This document shows positions 1-4,914 of a DNA stretch of 5,066 bases, in pieces. Source of the stretch: Methanocorpusculum sp. GTDB taxonomy: Archaea > Halobacteriota > Methanomicrobia > Methanomicrobiales > Methanocorpusculaceae. A program made the position numbers and the translations under genes. The notes beneath the pieces are model-generated. The model was not told the origin of the DNA. It saw nothing but the letters and a program-made list of their open reading frames with translations, and made no database searches. The DNA lies in NCBI GenBank assembly GCA_017555685.1, contig JAFZFW010000145.1:1-5066 (forward strand), in the 5' to 3' direction. Each line of letters starts with the position of its first letter. Within the stretch, counting starts at the first letter, position 1.

Positions 1-221
1 CGCGGAAGCCGGATGTTAATAATCGTACTCCATGTTGCAAAGTCCCAGGCAATATCAAGTCCGAATATTTCTGTCAGCAGAACCAGGATAACGTCTGATA
101 GTGTTACCGGAAACCGTCCGACCACAAAGGAGAGGAGGATACAGACAACGGCTGCAAGGAGGAGGATAATGAACCGCAGCCGATAGTTCGGAACATGACG
201 GGGAGGAAGAGATTGTGTCAT
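1..221 (-). CDS. FecCD/BtuC-family metal-chelate ABC transporter permease, N-terminal part (truncated by window edge)
   Basis: This reading frame opens with ATG at 221 and stays open for 73 codons to the left edge, so only the N-terminus is visible. It starts with a short polar stretch (MTQSLPPRH), then a hydrophobic helix at about residues 17-35 (FIILLLAAVVCILLSFVVG). A segment with GRFPVTLSDV follows, and the fragment ends in IINIRLPR. A first helix, a periplasmic linker and an 'IRLPR' motif before helix 2 is the standard N-terminal layout of FecCD/BtuC permeases, which import siderophores, haem or cobalamin as a dimer with a BtuD-type ATPase. The substrate cannot be told from this fragment. 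There is no Shine-Dalgarno sequence before the ATG, and an AT-rich TATA-like stretch lies about 26-35 bases upstream, so a leaderless transcript is plausible. The gene is divergent from the NTPase at 351. Confidence 0.82.
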   Translation of the reverse strand, partial: MTQSLPPRHVPNYRLRFIILLLAAVVCILLSFVVGRFPVTLSDVILVLLTEIFGLDIAWDFATWSTIINIRLP

Positions 222-350
222 ATTAGGTACACTATTGTTGCCGCGCATTTAATAAATTACGTATATTTATTGAAAAAGTAAATTTAACAAATTTTACTTT
301 TTGCCGGTTTCAGACGAAGAATTATCTGTTTTGACGGGTAAAACTGAATT
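222..350. promoter_or_regulatory. Divergent AT-rich promoter region between the permease and NTPase genes
   Basis: These 129 bases separate two divergent starts and are much richer in A/T than the genes on either side, as expected for archaeal promoters. On the minus strand, TTTATTAAA (256-248) sits at the right distance for a TATA box of a near-leaderless permease transcript. For the plus strand, the AT-rich stretch at about 261-290 could hold the TATA box of the NTPase gene. The region contains the 30-bp palindrome listed separately. No start site can be proven from sequence alone. Confidence 0.5.
273..302. promoter_or_regulatory. 30-bp imperfect palindrome, candidate operator
   Basis: AAAAAGTAAA (273-282) is the exact reverse complement of TTTACTTTTT (293-302). 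The 10-base centre adds two more symmetric pairs, giving 12 of 15 matched pairs. It lies 49 bases before the NTPase start and 52 bases before the divergent permease start, where a dimeric regulator could act on both promoters. The right half continues an AAATTTTACTTTTT stretch that recurs, with one substitution, at 4115-4128 beside the modA promoter. The bound protein is unknown. AT-rich DNA gives chance palindromes, but 10-bp perfect arms are long for chance. Confidence 0.45.
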
Positions 351-899
351 ATGCACGCGGAAAAGCCGCATATCTTCCTCACCGGAGAGGTGCAGGTCGG
401 GAAAAGTTTTCTCCTGCAGAAGGTCATAAAAGAGTTGGATGTTCCGCTTACCGGTTTTCTGACGAAGTGGGGGGAGCAGAACATCGATGGAAGTTCCACG
501 CTGTATCTGTCTCAGGTAAACGGGAATCTGAAGACCATTGTTGCGGAACGAAGGACAGCGAAGAGGTTCAAACTGACGGTGTTCCCAAAAGAGTTCGCCA
601 CGGTCGGCCGTGCCTGTCTGGAAAATCCTGCGGGGCTGGTTATTATGGATGAGCTCGGACGCTTTGAGTCGGGTGTTCCGGAGTTTTGCAATGCAGTATT
701 TTCCATTCTTGATTCAGACATCCCGGTCTTCGGCGTCGTCCGCGATATGGATGTGGATTTCCTGAATGCCGTCCGCAGGCATCCGAAAACAGAAGTAATC
801 AGAGTCACGAAAGAAAACCGGAATGAGCTTTTCCTTCCGCTTCTCAAAAAAATCGGGGAGATACTGATTCGTTCGACCGCGGCGAGAGAAGAGGAGTAA
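351..899 (+). CDS. THEP1-type nucleoside-triphosphatase (NTPase_1/DUF265 family P-loop NTPase)
   Basis: The 182-residue protein has a Walker A motif, GEVQVGKS, at residues 12-19 right after an N-terminal beta strand (HIFLTG). A Walker B region, LVIMDELGRFE, lies at 96-106. The DE(L/I)G(R/K)(F/M)E form and the total length of about 180 residues match the archaeal/bacterial THEP1 family, small NTPases that hydrolyse ATP/GTP in vitro and whose cell role is unsettled. The second half keeps the usual IPVFGVVRD strand (124-132). It is cytosolic, with no signal or membrane segment. An in-frame stop at 345-347 makes ATG 351 the first possible start. No clear SD sequence precedes it. It stands alone on the plus strand, divergent from a metal-chelate permease and convergent with the ModC-type gene, so a link to metal or oxyanion uptake is inference only. 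Confidence 0.85.
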   Translation: MHAEKPHIFLTGEVQVGKSFLLQKVIKELDVPLTGFLTKWGEQNIDGSSTLYLSQVNGNLKTIVAERRTAKRFKLTVFPKEFATVGRACLENPAGLVIMDELGRFESGVPEFCNAVFSILDSDIPVFGVVRDMDVDFLNAVRRHPKTEVIRVTKENRNELFLPLLKKIGEILIRSTAAREEE

Positions 900-901
900 A
901 T

Positions 902-1954
902 TCAATACGTATACACATGAACCGCTGCCGCCTTGAAGGTCACCCAGACCTGCAGTCCGGTAGAAATCTTCAGCTGTTCCGCCCCCTGTTTTGTCAGAAC
1001 CACAGAAAACCGCACGCCGGCATCGACAATCACCTTCACATACGCCCCGCTGTCTATTACCTGACAGACCGTTGCCGGAAGCATGTTCTGTGCTGAAGAC
1101 GTCACACGCTCCAGAGACAGCAGCATATTCTCCGGGCGGATACCAACCCGAACCTGCCCGGTGTACTCCGTAACCGCGACTATCGAACAGCCTTCAAGAC
1201 AAATCTCCGACAAACCGTTTGAAAGCGGACGGGCAGTTCCGGTAAACAGATTCTCCATGCCGGTAAACTCTGCAATGAAATCCGTTGCAGGGCTGCTGAG
1301 AATCTCATCCGGCGTTCCGATCTGCACAATCTGTCCCTCCCGCATCACCACTGCATAATCTGCCAGAGAATACATGTCCTCGAAATGGTGGGTGATGTGC
1401 AGAATCGTCACTCCGGTGTCCTGAGAAATCCGTCGAAGCTCGGCACGAATCTTTTCCCGCGTCTGCGTATCCAGAGCGGAAAGCGGCTCGTCTAAGAGAA
1501 GAACCGACGGCTGCAGAAGAAGCGCCCGTCCAAGGGCTGCCCTCTGCTGTTCCCCGCCCGAAAGCGTCTTTGGATAACGGGAGAGCAGATGGGAAATCCC
1601 GAGCATCTCTGCGGTCTGAAATACACGGGCTTCAATTTCCGCTTTGGGACAGCGATGCTGACGAAGCCCGAAGCCCATGTTCTGTGCGACCGTCATATGC
1701 GCAAACAGCATATAGTCCTGATATACCATTCCGATACCGCGTTTTTCCGGCGGCATATGCGTAATATCTGAGCCATTCAGCAGAATGCGTCCGGTATCCG
1801 CCCGGTGAATCCCTGCAATCGTCTCCAGAAGAATCGTCTTGCCGGCGCCGGTTGGACCGAGCAGGACCGTGTACTGCCCCCTCTTTATGTGCAGGTTCAA
1901 ATCCGTTACAGAAAACTCCCCGAGAGAGACGGAAAGATGTTCAATCTCAAGCAT
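902..1954 (-). CDS. modC: Molybdate/tungstate-type ABC transporter ATP-binding protein with C-terminal TOBE-like domain
   Basis: This is the energising subunit of an oxyanion importer. Numbered from ATG 1954 (350 residues), it has Walker A GPTGAGKT at 33-40, Q-loop Q79, the ABC signature LSGGEQQR at 131-138, Walker B VLLLDE at 151-156, D-loop SALD at 159-162 and the switch histidine in ITHH at about 189. After about residue 230 comes a C-terminal extension of around 120 residues with VGIRPENM. That layout is typical of TOBE domains, which in ModC proteins can bind the oxyanion and damp transport. An upstream in-frame ATG at 1987 would add 11 residues. ATG 1954 is preferred because GGTGAT precedes it by 4 bases and MLEIEHLSV is the family-like N-terminus. 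The gene overlaps the permease end by 8 bases. The wtpC name would fit equally well if tungstate is the substrate. Its stop lies 2 bases from the convergent NTPase stop. Confidence 0.9.
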   Translation of the reverse strand: MLEIEHLSVSLGEFSVTDLNLHIKRGQYTVLLGPTGAGKTILLETIAGIHRADTGRILLNGSDITHMPPEKRGIGMVYQDYMLFAHMTVAQNMGFGLRQHRCPKAEIEARVFQTAEMLGISHLLSRYPKTLSGGEQQRAALGRALLLQPSVLLLDEPLSALDTQTREKIRAELRRISQDTGVTILHITHHFEDMYSLADYAVVMREGQIVQIGTPDEILSSPATDFIAEFTGMENLFTGTARPLSNGLSEICLEGCSIVAVTEYTGQVRVGIRPENMLLSLERVTSSAQNMLPATVCQVIDSGAYVKVIVDAGVRFSVVLTKQGAEQLKISTGLQVWVTFKAAAVHVYTY

Positions 1955-2753
1955 ACACATCACCATTTTCCCTGCCGAAGAACTCAACCAGAATCAGCGC
2001 AGTTCCGGAGATGACAAGCAGAATCAGTGCCGCGGCGATAGCCATACTCAGGTCTCCTGTGGACATATTCAGATACAAGGCGATAGGAAGTGTCTCGGTC
2101 TTCATCGCAATAGCTCCGGCAAGCATCAGAACAGCACCAAACTCCCCCATAGCCTTTGACCAGGCAATCACAATCCCGGCAAAGAGCCCGCTTTTTGCAA
2201 GCGGCAGCGTTACCTTGAGAAATGCAGAAAACTCCGAACATCCGAGCGTCCGGGCAACATATTCATAGCGCGGACTGACGGAAAGAAACGCCGAGCGGGC
2301 GATGCGTATCATATACGGCGTGTTGACGAAAAACTGTGCGATGACAATGGCTGCCGGTGTATAGACCAGATACATCCCGTGCGAAGAGAAGAACTGTCCG
2401 ATGGGAGACGTTGCAGGCGAGAGGAAAATCAGCAGGGCAACACCGGCAACAAGCGGCGGAAGCGAGAGCGGGAGATTTACGAGCAGATTCACCCAGGATT
2501 TTCCAAAAAACCGGAACCGTGCAAGAGCATAGGCTGTCGGGACAGAAACCAGAAAACACAGCGCGGTTGAGAGAAGGGCGGTGCTGACCGAGAGCAGAAC
2601 CGCATAGCGAATCTCGGCGGAGGTGAGACAGCGGATGAGATCTTCTGCTGTCGGATAGAAAATCAATCCTGCAAAAACGGCAACAAGGAGCAGGACCACA
2701 AAGACGGATACGCAGATGCAGAGTCCCCGAAAAAAAGAAGGAGGTGTTCTCAT
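1947..2753 (-). CDS. modB: Molybdate/tungstate-type ABC transporter permease
   Basis: The 268-residue membrane protein forms the translocation path of the oxyanion importer. Hydrophobic segments lie at about residues 14-33, 51-78, 88-111, 131-145, 186-214 and 236-258, consistent with the six-helix core of ModB/CysT-like permeases. The cytoplasmic coupling (EAA) loop is visible at about 164-184 (VARTLGCSEFSAFLKVTLP) and would dock on the ATPase. GEFGA at 203-207 is a signature of molybdate/sulfate/tungstate permeases, and LPLSLPPLVAG at 94-104 is also typical. The ATG overlaps the stop of the TrmO-like gene in an ATGA arrangement, and the 3' end overlaps the ATPase gene by 8 bases. There is no strong SD before it, so translational coupling is likely. 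Sequence alone does not separate molybdate from tungstate. Confidence 0.9.
   Translation of the reverse strand: MRTPPSFFRGLCICVSVFVVLLLVAVFAGLIFYPTAEDLIRCLTSAEIRYAVLLSVSTALLSTALCFLVSVPTAYALARFRFFGKSWVNLLVNLPLSLPPLVAGVALLIFLSPATSPIGQFFSSHGMYLVYTPAAIVIAQFFVNTPYMIRIARSAFLSVSPRYEYVARTLGCSEFSAFLKVTLPLAKSGLFAGIVIAWSKAMGEFGAVLMLAGAIAMKTETLPIALYLNMSTGDLSMAIAAALILLVISGTALILVEFFGRENGDVYA
1959..1964 (-). promoter_or_regulatory. Ribosome binding site that decides the ModC start
   Basis: On the minus strand GGTGAT, a match to the archaeal anti-SD-complementary sequence AGGAGGTGAT, is followed by GTGT and then the ATG at 1954. It lies inside the last codons of the permease gene, so translation of the ATPase is probably coupled to that of the permease. 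It argues for ATG 1954 over the ATGs at 1960, 1966 and 1987. Confidence 0.55.
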
Positions 2754-3235
2754 ACGAAAGAAAGCCTGTTATTTCGGGTGAGAATGTTTTCGATGTGCTG
2801 TGCGGAAAGCCAGCCGGAGGAGGCGTCCGGGACGGCATCAAAGGCAGGGATATAGGGTTTGATGTCTAAGACCGGTGTCTCATTTATGAGGTCTAAGCCT
2901 TCGATTAACACATGGTTTCCCTGAACCGCAATCAGCCGGACAACGGAAAGACCGATTTTATTCGGGCGGCACATGTGACGCGTTGCAAAGATTCCGTGCG
3001 GCTCTCCGCCGTCGACCATAGGAGTCTCGGTGAGCATTTCTGCCGGGGCTTTGTGCAGGTAGGTCAGAAGGATGAGGTGGGAGAATCCTTCGAGTCCCTG
3101 CAGCCCTGCGGTAAAGTCATCATAGAGATTGATTGTTGCTCTGCCGCGGCTTCCCGCTGACTGTACCGGCATATTCTGCATGTCCGTATACGGGGAGCTG
3201 AGAATGCCGACCGGGGTGAATGTTACATCCTGCAT
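2750..3235 (-). CDS. TrmO/TsaA-like (UPF0066) putative SAM-dependent methyltransferase inside the mod operon
   Basis: This 161-residue protein has the main TrmO-family blocks in order: TPVGILSSPY at 7-16, GLEGFSHLILL at 47-57, GIFATRHMCRPNKIGLS at 81-97, ETPVLDIKPYIP at 119-130 and PDASSGW at 136-142. The best-known member, E. coli TrmO, uses SAM to methylate the N6 of threonylcarbamoyladenosine-37 in tRNA. Many archaeal relatives of 120-160 residues are uncharacterised and lack the longer C-terminal part. The usual DGT before PVLDIKPY is NET here. The gene starts 2 bases after the modA stop and its end overlaps the modB start by 4 bases, so it is co-transcribed with the importer. A tRNA role is the family-level guess. 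A job tied to Mo/W uptake or cofactor use is inferred only from position. Confidence 0.85.
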   Translation of the reverse strand: MQDVTFTPVGILSSPYTDMQNMPVQSAGSRGRATINLYDDFTAGLQGLEGFSHLILLTYLHKAPAEMLTETPMVDGGEPHGIFATRHMCRPNKIGLSVVRLIAVQGNHVLIEGLDLINETPVLDIKPYIPAFDAVPDASSGWLSAQHIENILTRNNRLSFV

Positions 3236-3237
3236 GG

Positions 3238-4038
3238 TTATGCGGTGTACTTCTCGTTCGGGTATGCCGGGAAGCCGTGCTTTTCGAAGATTGCTTTTCC
3301 TTTCTCGGATGCGGCAAAGTCAGCGAAGAGCTGTGCTAACTCCGGGTTTTCGGTGAAGGTGGTGACACCAATCGGGGTGACTAAGATGAAGTTCTCTTTG
3401 ACCGGGATTTCGATGATGTCGAATTTGTCTTTGTTCTTGTTGGCTGCATCCATGGTTAAGACTGCGGCATCAGCATTTCCGGTTGCAAGGCCGGTTACAA
3501 CTTCATTGATGGTAGCACCGGTGAGAACAGTGTTTGCAGCGATGGCGTCAGTTACACCTGCTTTTGCGAAGATTTTCACACCAGCTTTACCGATTGCGGT
3601 TGCTGCTTCATCACCTAAGGCGAGGCGGACACCCGGCTTTGCGAGGTCTGCTACGGTCTGGAGACCAAGCGGGTTGCCCTTTGCGGTGGCAATTACCGGG
3701 ATGTGGTATGCAATGAGCTGATAGTCTTCATCGACCAGTCCTTTCTTGACGGCATTTTCATAGTCCGGTTCTCCGCCCGGGATGAAGATGTCGCCGAGCT
3801 TTGTGGTTTCCATCTGGGAAATCAGAACGCCGGAACCGCCGTACGTGAGCTGTACATCAACACCGTACTCTTCTGAGAAGACGGAGGCGATTTCTGCCAT
3901 AGGGGCTTTGAGACCGGCACCGGAGTAGACAAGGAGCTGTTCTCCTTCGTAATTTTCGCCAGTGATACATCCTGCAGAAAATACTGCAAAGACTAAAACA
4001 GCAAGTGCTGTAAGAATCGGGAGAAGGAATTTCTTCAT
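3238..4038 (-). CDS. modA: Molybdate/tungstate-type ABC transporter substrate-binding lipoprotein
   Basis: This 266-residue extracytoplasmic protein captures the oxyanion and delivers it to the permease. It has an N-terminal signal (MKKFLLPILTALAVLVFAVF) ending in a lipobox, SAGC, with Cys24 as the likely lipid-modified residue. After a short acidic linker the mature fold starts with LLVYSGAGLKAPMAEIASVF at 35-54, where SGAG would supply backbone and Ser contacts to the anion. GGSG follows at 67-70, LGDIFIPGG at 81-89, and GNADAAVLTMDAA at 187-199 in the second lobe. This pattern fits the ModA/PBP2 group, and the length is shorter than typical WtpA proteins. It is first in the operon with the TrmO-like, permease and ATPase genes. 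No SD precedes the ATG. An AT-rich candidate promoter lies about 55-75 bases upstream. Molybdate versus tungstate cannot be decided. Confidence 0.88.
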   Translation of the reverse strand: MKKFLLPILTALAVLVFAVFSAGCITGENYEGEQLLVYSGAGLKAPMAEIASVFSEEYGVDVQLTYGGSGVLISQMETTKLGDIFIPGGEPDYENAVKKGLVDEDYQLIAYHIPVIATAKGNPLGLQTVADLAKPGVRLALGDEAATAIGKAGVKIFAKAGVTDAIAANTVLTGATINEVVTGLATGNADAAVLTMDAANKNKDKFDIIEIPVKENFILVTPIGVTTFTENPELAQLFADFAASEKGKAIFEKHGFPAYPNEKYTA

Positions 4039-4092
4039 GCAGGGTATATGTGTTTGTGTTGAGGATTAATGTTTTGATTAATTTTTAGAATA

Positions 4093-4114
4093 TGTAAATA
4101 TAATTTAATTTACA
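4093..4114. promoter_or_regulatory. TGTAAAT-N8-ATTTACA inverted repeat over the modA TATA region, candidate operator
   Basis: TGTAAAT (4093-4099) and ATTTACA (4108-4114) are perfect 7-bp inverted arms around an 8-base AT centre. The element overlaps the best modA TATA candidate, so a bound regulator would block the operon promoter. The AAATTATACTTTTT stretch starting at 4115 abuts it and resembles the right half of the palindrome at 273-302. An oxyanion-responsive repressor is a reasonable guess, but no regulator gene lies in the window and I do not match it to a known ModE or other site. Confidence 0.45.
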
Positions 4115-4137
4115 AATTATACTTTTTCGGCAAATCA

Positions 4138-4146
4138 GGGGGAGAT
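4138..4146 (+). promoter_or_regulatory. Ribosome binding site of the small ORF
   Basis: GGGGGAGAT lies just before the adjacent GTG (4148) and ATG (4151) codons. Its purine run is the clearest SD-like sequence among the starts in this window. Spacing from GGAG to ATG 4151 is 6 bases, which favours the ATG over the GTG. It is the main evidence that the small ORF is translated. Confidence 0.45.
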
Positions 4147-4150
4147 AGTG

Positions 4151-4354
4151 ATGCAGGCGCAAACAATTAAAAATCATTTACCTGTTGTAAATGTAAAGCA
4201 CAATTATATTTACTTCGACCGCGAATATTTTCTGGAAGGGTATGTCTCTTCGTTAAAGAATCTCAGAAACGTACCACATTGCCATTATCCAGAGAAACTT
4301 GTGCATCTTTGGAAATCGAATTCCGGCTTAGCGGTTCCTGCTCAGATTTCATGA
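4151..4354 (+). CDS. Small hypothetical protein, unrecognised
   Basis: This ORF encodes 67 residues from ATG 4151, or 68 from GTG 4148. I do not recognise its family. The first half is charged and aromatic (NYIYFDREYFLEGYV at about residues 18-32), followed by a basic stretch with NVPHCHYPEK at about 40-49 that holds one Cys and two His. There is no signal peptide or membrane segment. A good SD-like GGGGGAGAT precedes it, and it is divergent from the modA operon across a shared AT-rich promoter. Its codons are richer in AAA, AAT, TTA and TAT than its neighbours, and inverted GTAAAT repeats run into its first 60 bases. It could be a real small gene, the degraded start of a longer gene, or part of a non-coding transcript. 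Its product would not resemble any transporter part. Confidence 0.35.
   Translation: MQAQTIKNHLPVVNVKHNYIYFDREYFLEGYVSSLKNLRNVPHCHYPEKLVHLWKSNSGLAVPAQIS
4175..4193. repeat. Perfect 7-bp inverted repeat CATTTAC-N5-GTAAATG
   Basis: CATTTAC (4175-4181) and GTAAATG (4187-4193) are exact inverted arms around CTGTT. The element lies 24 bases inside the small ORF and shares the GTAAAT half-site with the candidate modA operator. It could be a downstream operator, a hairpin in the transcript, or chance in AT-rich DNA. Confidence 0.4.
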
Positions 4355-4385
4355 ATATAATACCTCGAAAACCGTTTCTGCAGTT

Positions 4386-4409
4386 CCGGACAGGAAACAG
4401 CCTGTCCGG
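4386..4409. repeat. Perfect 9-bp GC-rich hairpin (possible terminator or RNA element)
   Basis: CCGGACAGG (4386-4394) pairs exactly with CCTGTCCGG (4401-4409) around the loop AAACAG. It sits 31 bases after the small ORF stop on the plus strand and about 58 bases after the TrmO-like stop at 4468 on the minus strand, where the two convergent transcripts would end. Neither side has an immediately adjacent T-run, so it is not a classic intrinsic terminator. A TTTTT lies about 25 bases further on the plus strand. It may act as a 3' stabiliser or processing hairpin. Confidence 0.45.
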
Positions 4410-4467
4410 CAGGTACGAAGAATGCCCCTCACCTTTTTCATTCCCTGGTATCTCTGCTGTGTCTTCT

Positions 4468-4905
4468 TTATTTCTTCGGCATCACCGGCACGCCATCTCT
4501 CTGCGGCTCGTCGATTCCGTCATAATAGGGTTTGATGTCTAAGACCGGCGTGCCGTCGAGCGCTTCAAGACCGCGGACGGTAAGTGTGTTTCCCTTGATT
4601 TCCATCAGCCGGACAAGCGTAAGGGAGATGGGATTCGGGCGTGAGGGTGAGCGAAGACTGAACACTCCGCGGGGAGGTTTTTCCGGTCTGTTTTGTGCAA
4701 GCAGGACGCTGCGGTCTGCCCGGTCAAACCAGCAGAGGACAAAAATGTCGTCACCTGCTTTCAGGGATGTTGCTGCCGGGACGTATGCTTCGCCAAGTGT
4801 GATGATACTGATGTCGTTTGCAAGACAGCCTTGCCGCGGGGCGTCTTCTTTTTCTTTGTAGGGAGAAGAGACCGTTCCTATCGGGGTGCAGAGAATATCT
4901 ACCAT
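4468..4905 (-). CDS. Second TrmO/TsaA-like (UPF0066) protein, divergent paralogue
   Basis: From ATG 4905 the product is 145 residues and shows the TrmO blocks: TPIGTVSSPYKEKEDAPRQG at 7-26, GVFSLRSPSRPNPISLTLVRL at 80-100 and DGTPVLDIKPYYDG at 117-130. Compared with the copy at 2750-3235, GIFATR is GVFSLR, the middle strand is less typical (DDIFVLCWFDRADR at 52-65), and the SGW-containing C-terminal tail is replaced by a short DEPQRDGVPVMPKK end. The same frame stays open to 5025, but those extra codons lie over the neighbouring gene in another frame. GAGGG 4 bases upstream supports ATG 4905. It begins 7 bases after the stop of a third TrmO-like gene, so the two form an operon. SAM binding is likely from family membership. 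Substrate is unknown, and the tRNA t6A role need not hold for this divergent copy. Confidence 0.8.
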   Translation of the reverse strand: MVDILCTPIGTVSSPYKEKEDAPRQGCLANDISIITLGEAYVPAATSLKAGDDIFVLCWFDRADRSVLLAQNRPEKPPRGVFSLRSPSRPNPISLTLVRLMEIKGNTLTVRGLEALDGTPVLDIKPYYDGIDEPQRDGVPVMPKK

Positions 4906-4909
4906 ACAG

Positions 4910-4914
4910 CCCTC
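4910..4914 (-). promoter_or_regulatory. Ribosome binding site deciding the start of the second TrmO-like gene
   Basis: GAGGG on the minus strand overlaps the TGA stop of the upstream gene and lies 4 bases before ATG 4905. It supports that start over the far upstream in-frame ATG at 5025, and suggests translational coupling of the two paralogues. Confidence 0.45.

Larger units (their letters stand above)
4039..4147. promoter_or_regulatory. Divergent AT-rich promoter region for modA operon and the small plus-strand ORF
   Basis: This 109-base gap separates the modA start (minus) from the small ORF (plus) and is strongly AT-rich. For modA, a TATA-like AAATTATATTT on the minus strand (4106-4096) would place transcription start near 4075, giving a leader of roughly 35-40 bases. 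For the plus strand, AAATTATA at 4115-4122 or ATATAATTT at 4098-4106 could serve as TATA box. The region contains the TGTAAAT inverted repeat and the AAATTATACTTTTT element described separately. Promoter positions are inferred from spacing only. Confidence 0.5.

Noticed and set aside
512..847. 111-codon minus-strand open frame
   Set aside because: It is a shadow of the NTPase gene, which carries clear Walker motifs.
1955..1987. Start of the ModC gene at ATG 1987
   Set aside because: This adds MSSSAGKMVMC over the permease C-terminus without family similarity. GGTGAT is correctly placed for ATG 1954.
1852..2268. 138-codon plus-strand open frame across the modB/modC junction
   Set aside because: It is antisense to two clear transporter genes, has no RBS and no recognisable domain.
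3245..3721. 158-codon open frame on the plus strand
   Set aside because: It is exactly antisense to the well-supported modA gene. Its composition is what the reverse strand of that gene gives, and no family features are visible.
4039..4147. Molybdenum/tungsten cofactor riboswitch before modA
   Set aside because: The leader is probably under 40 bases and AT-rich, too short for that riboswitch fold, which is known from bacteria.
4279..4542. 87-codon plus-strand open frame after the small ORF
   Set aside because: It overlaps the small ORF in another frame and runs into the 3' end of the second TrmO-like gene on the opposite strand. It has no RBS and no recognisable protein features.
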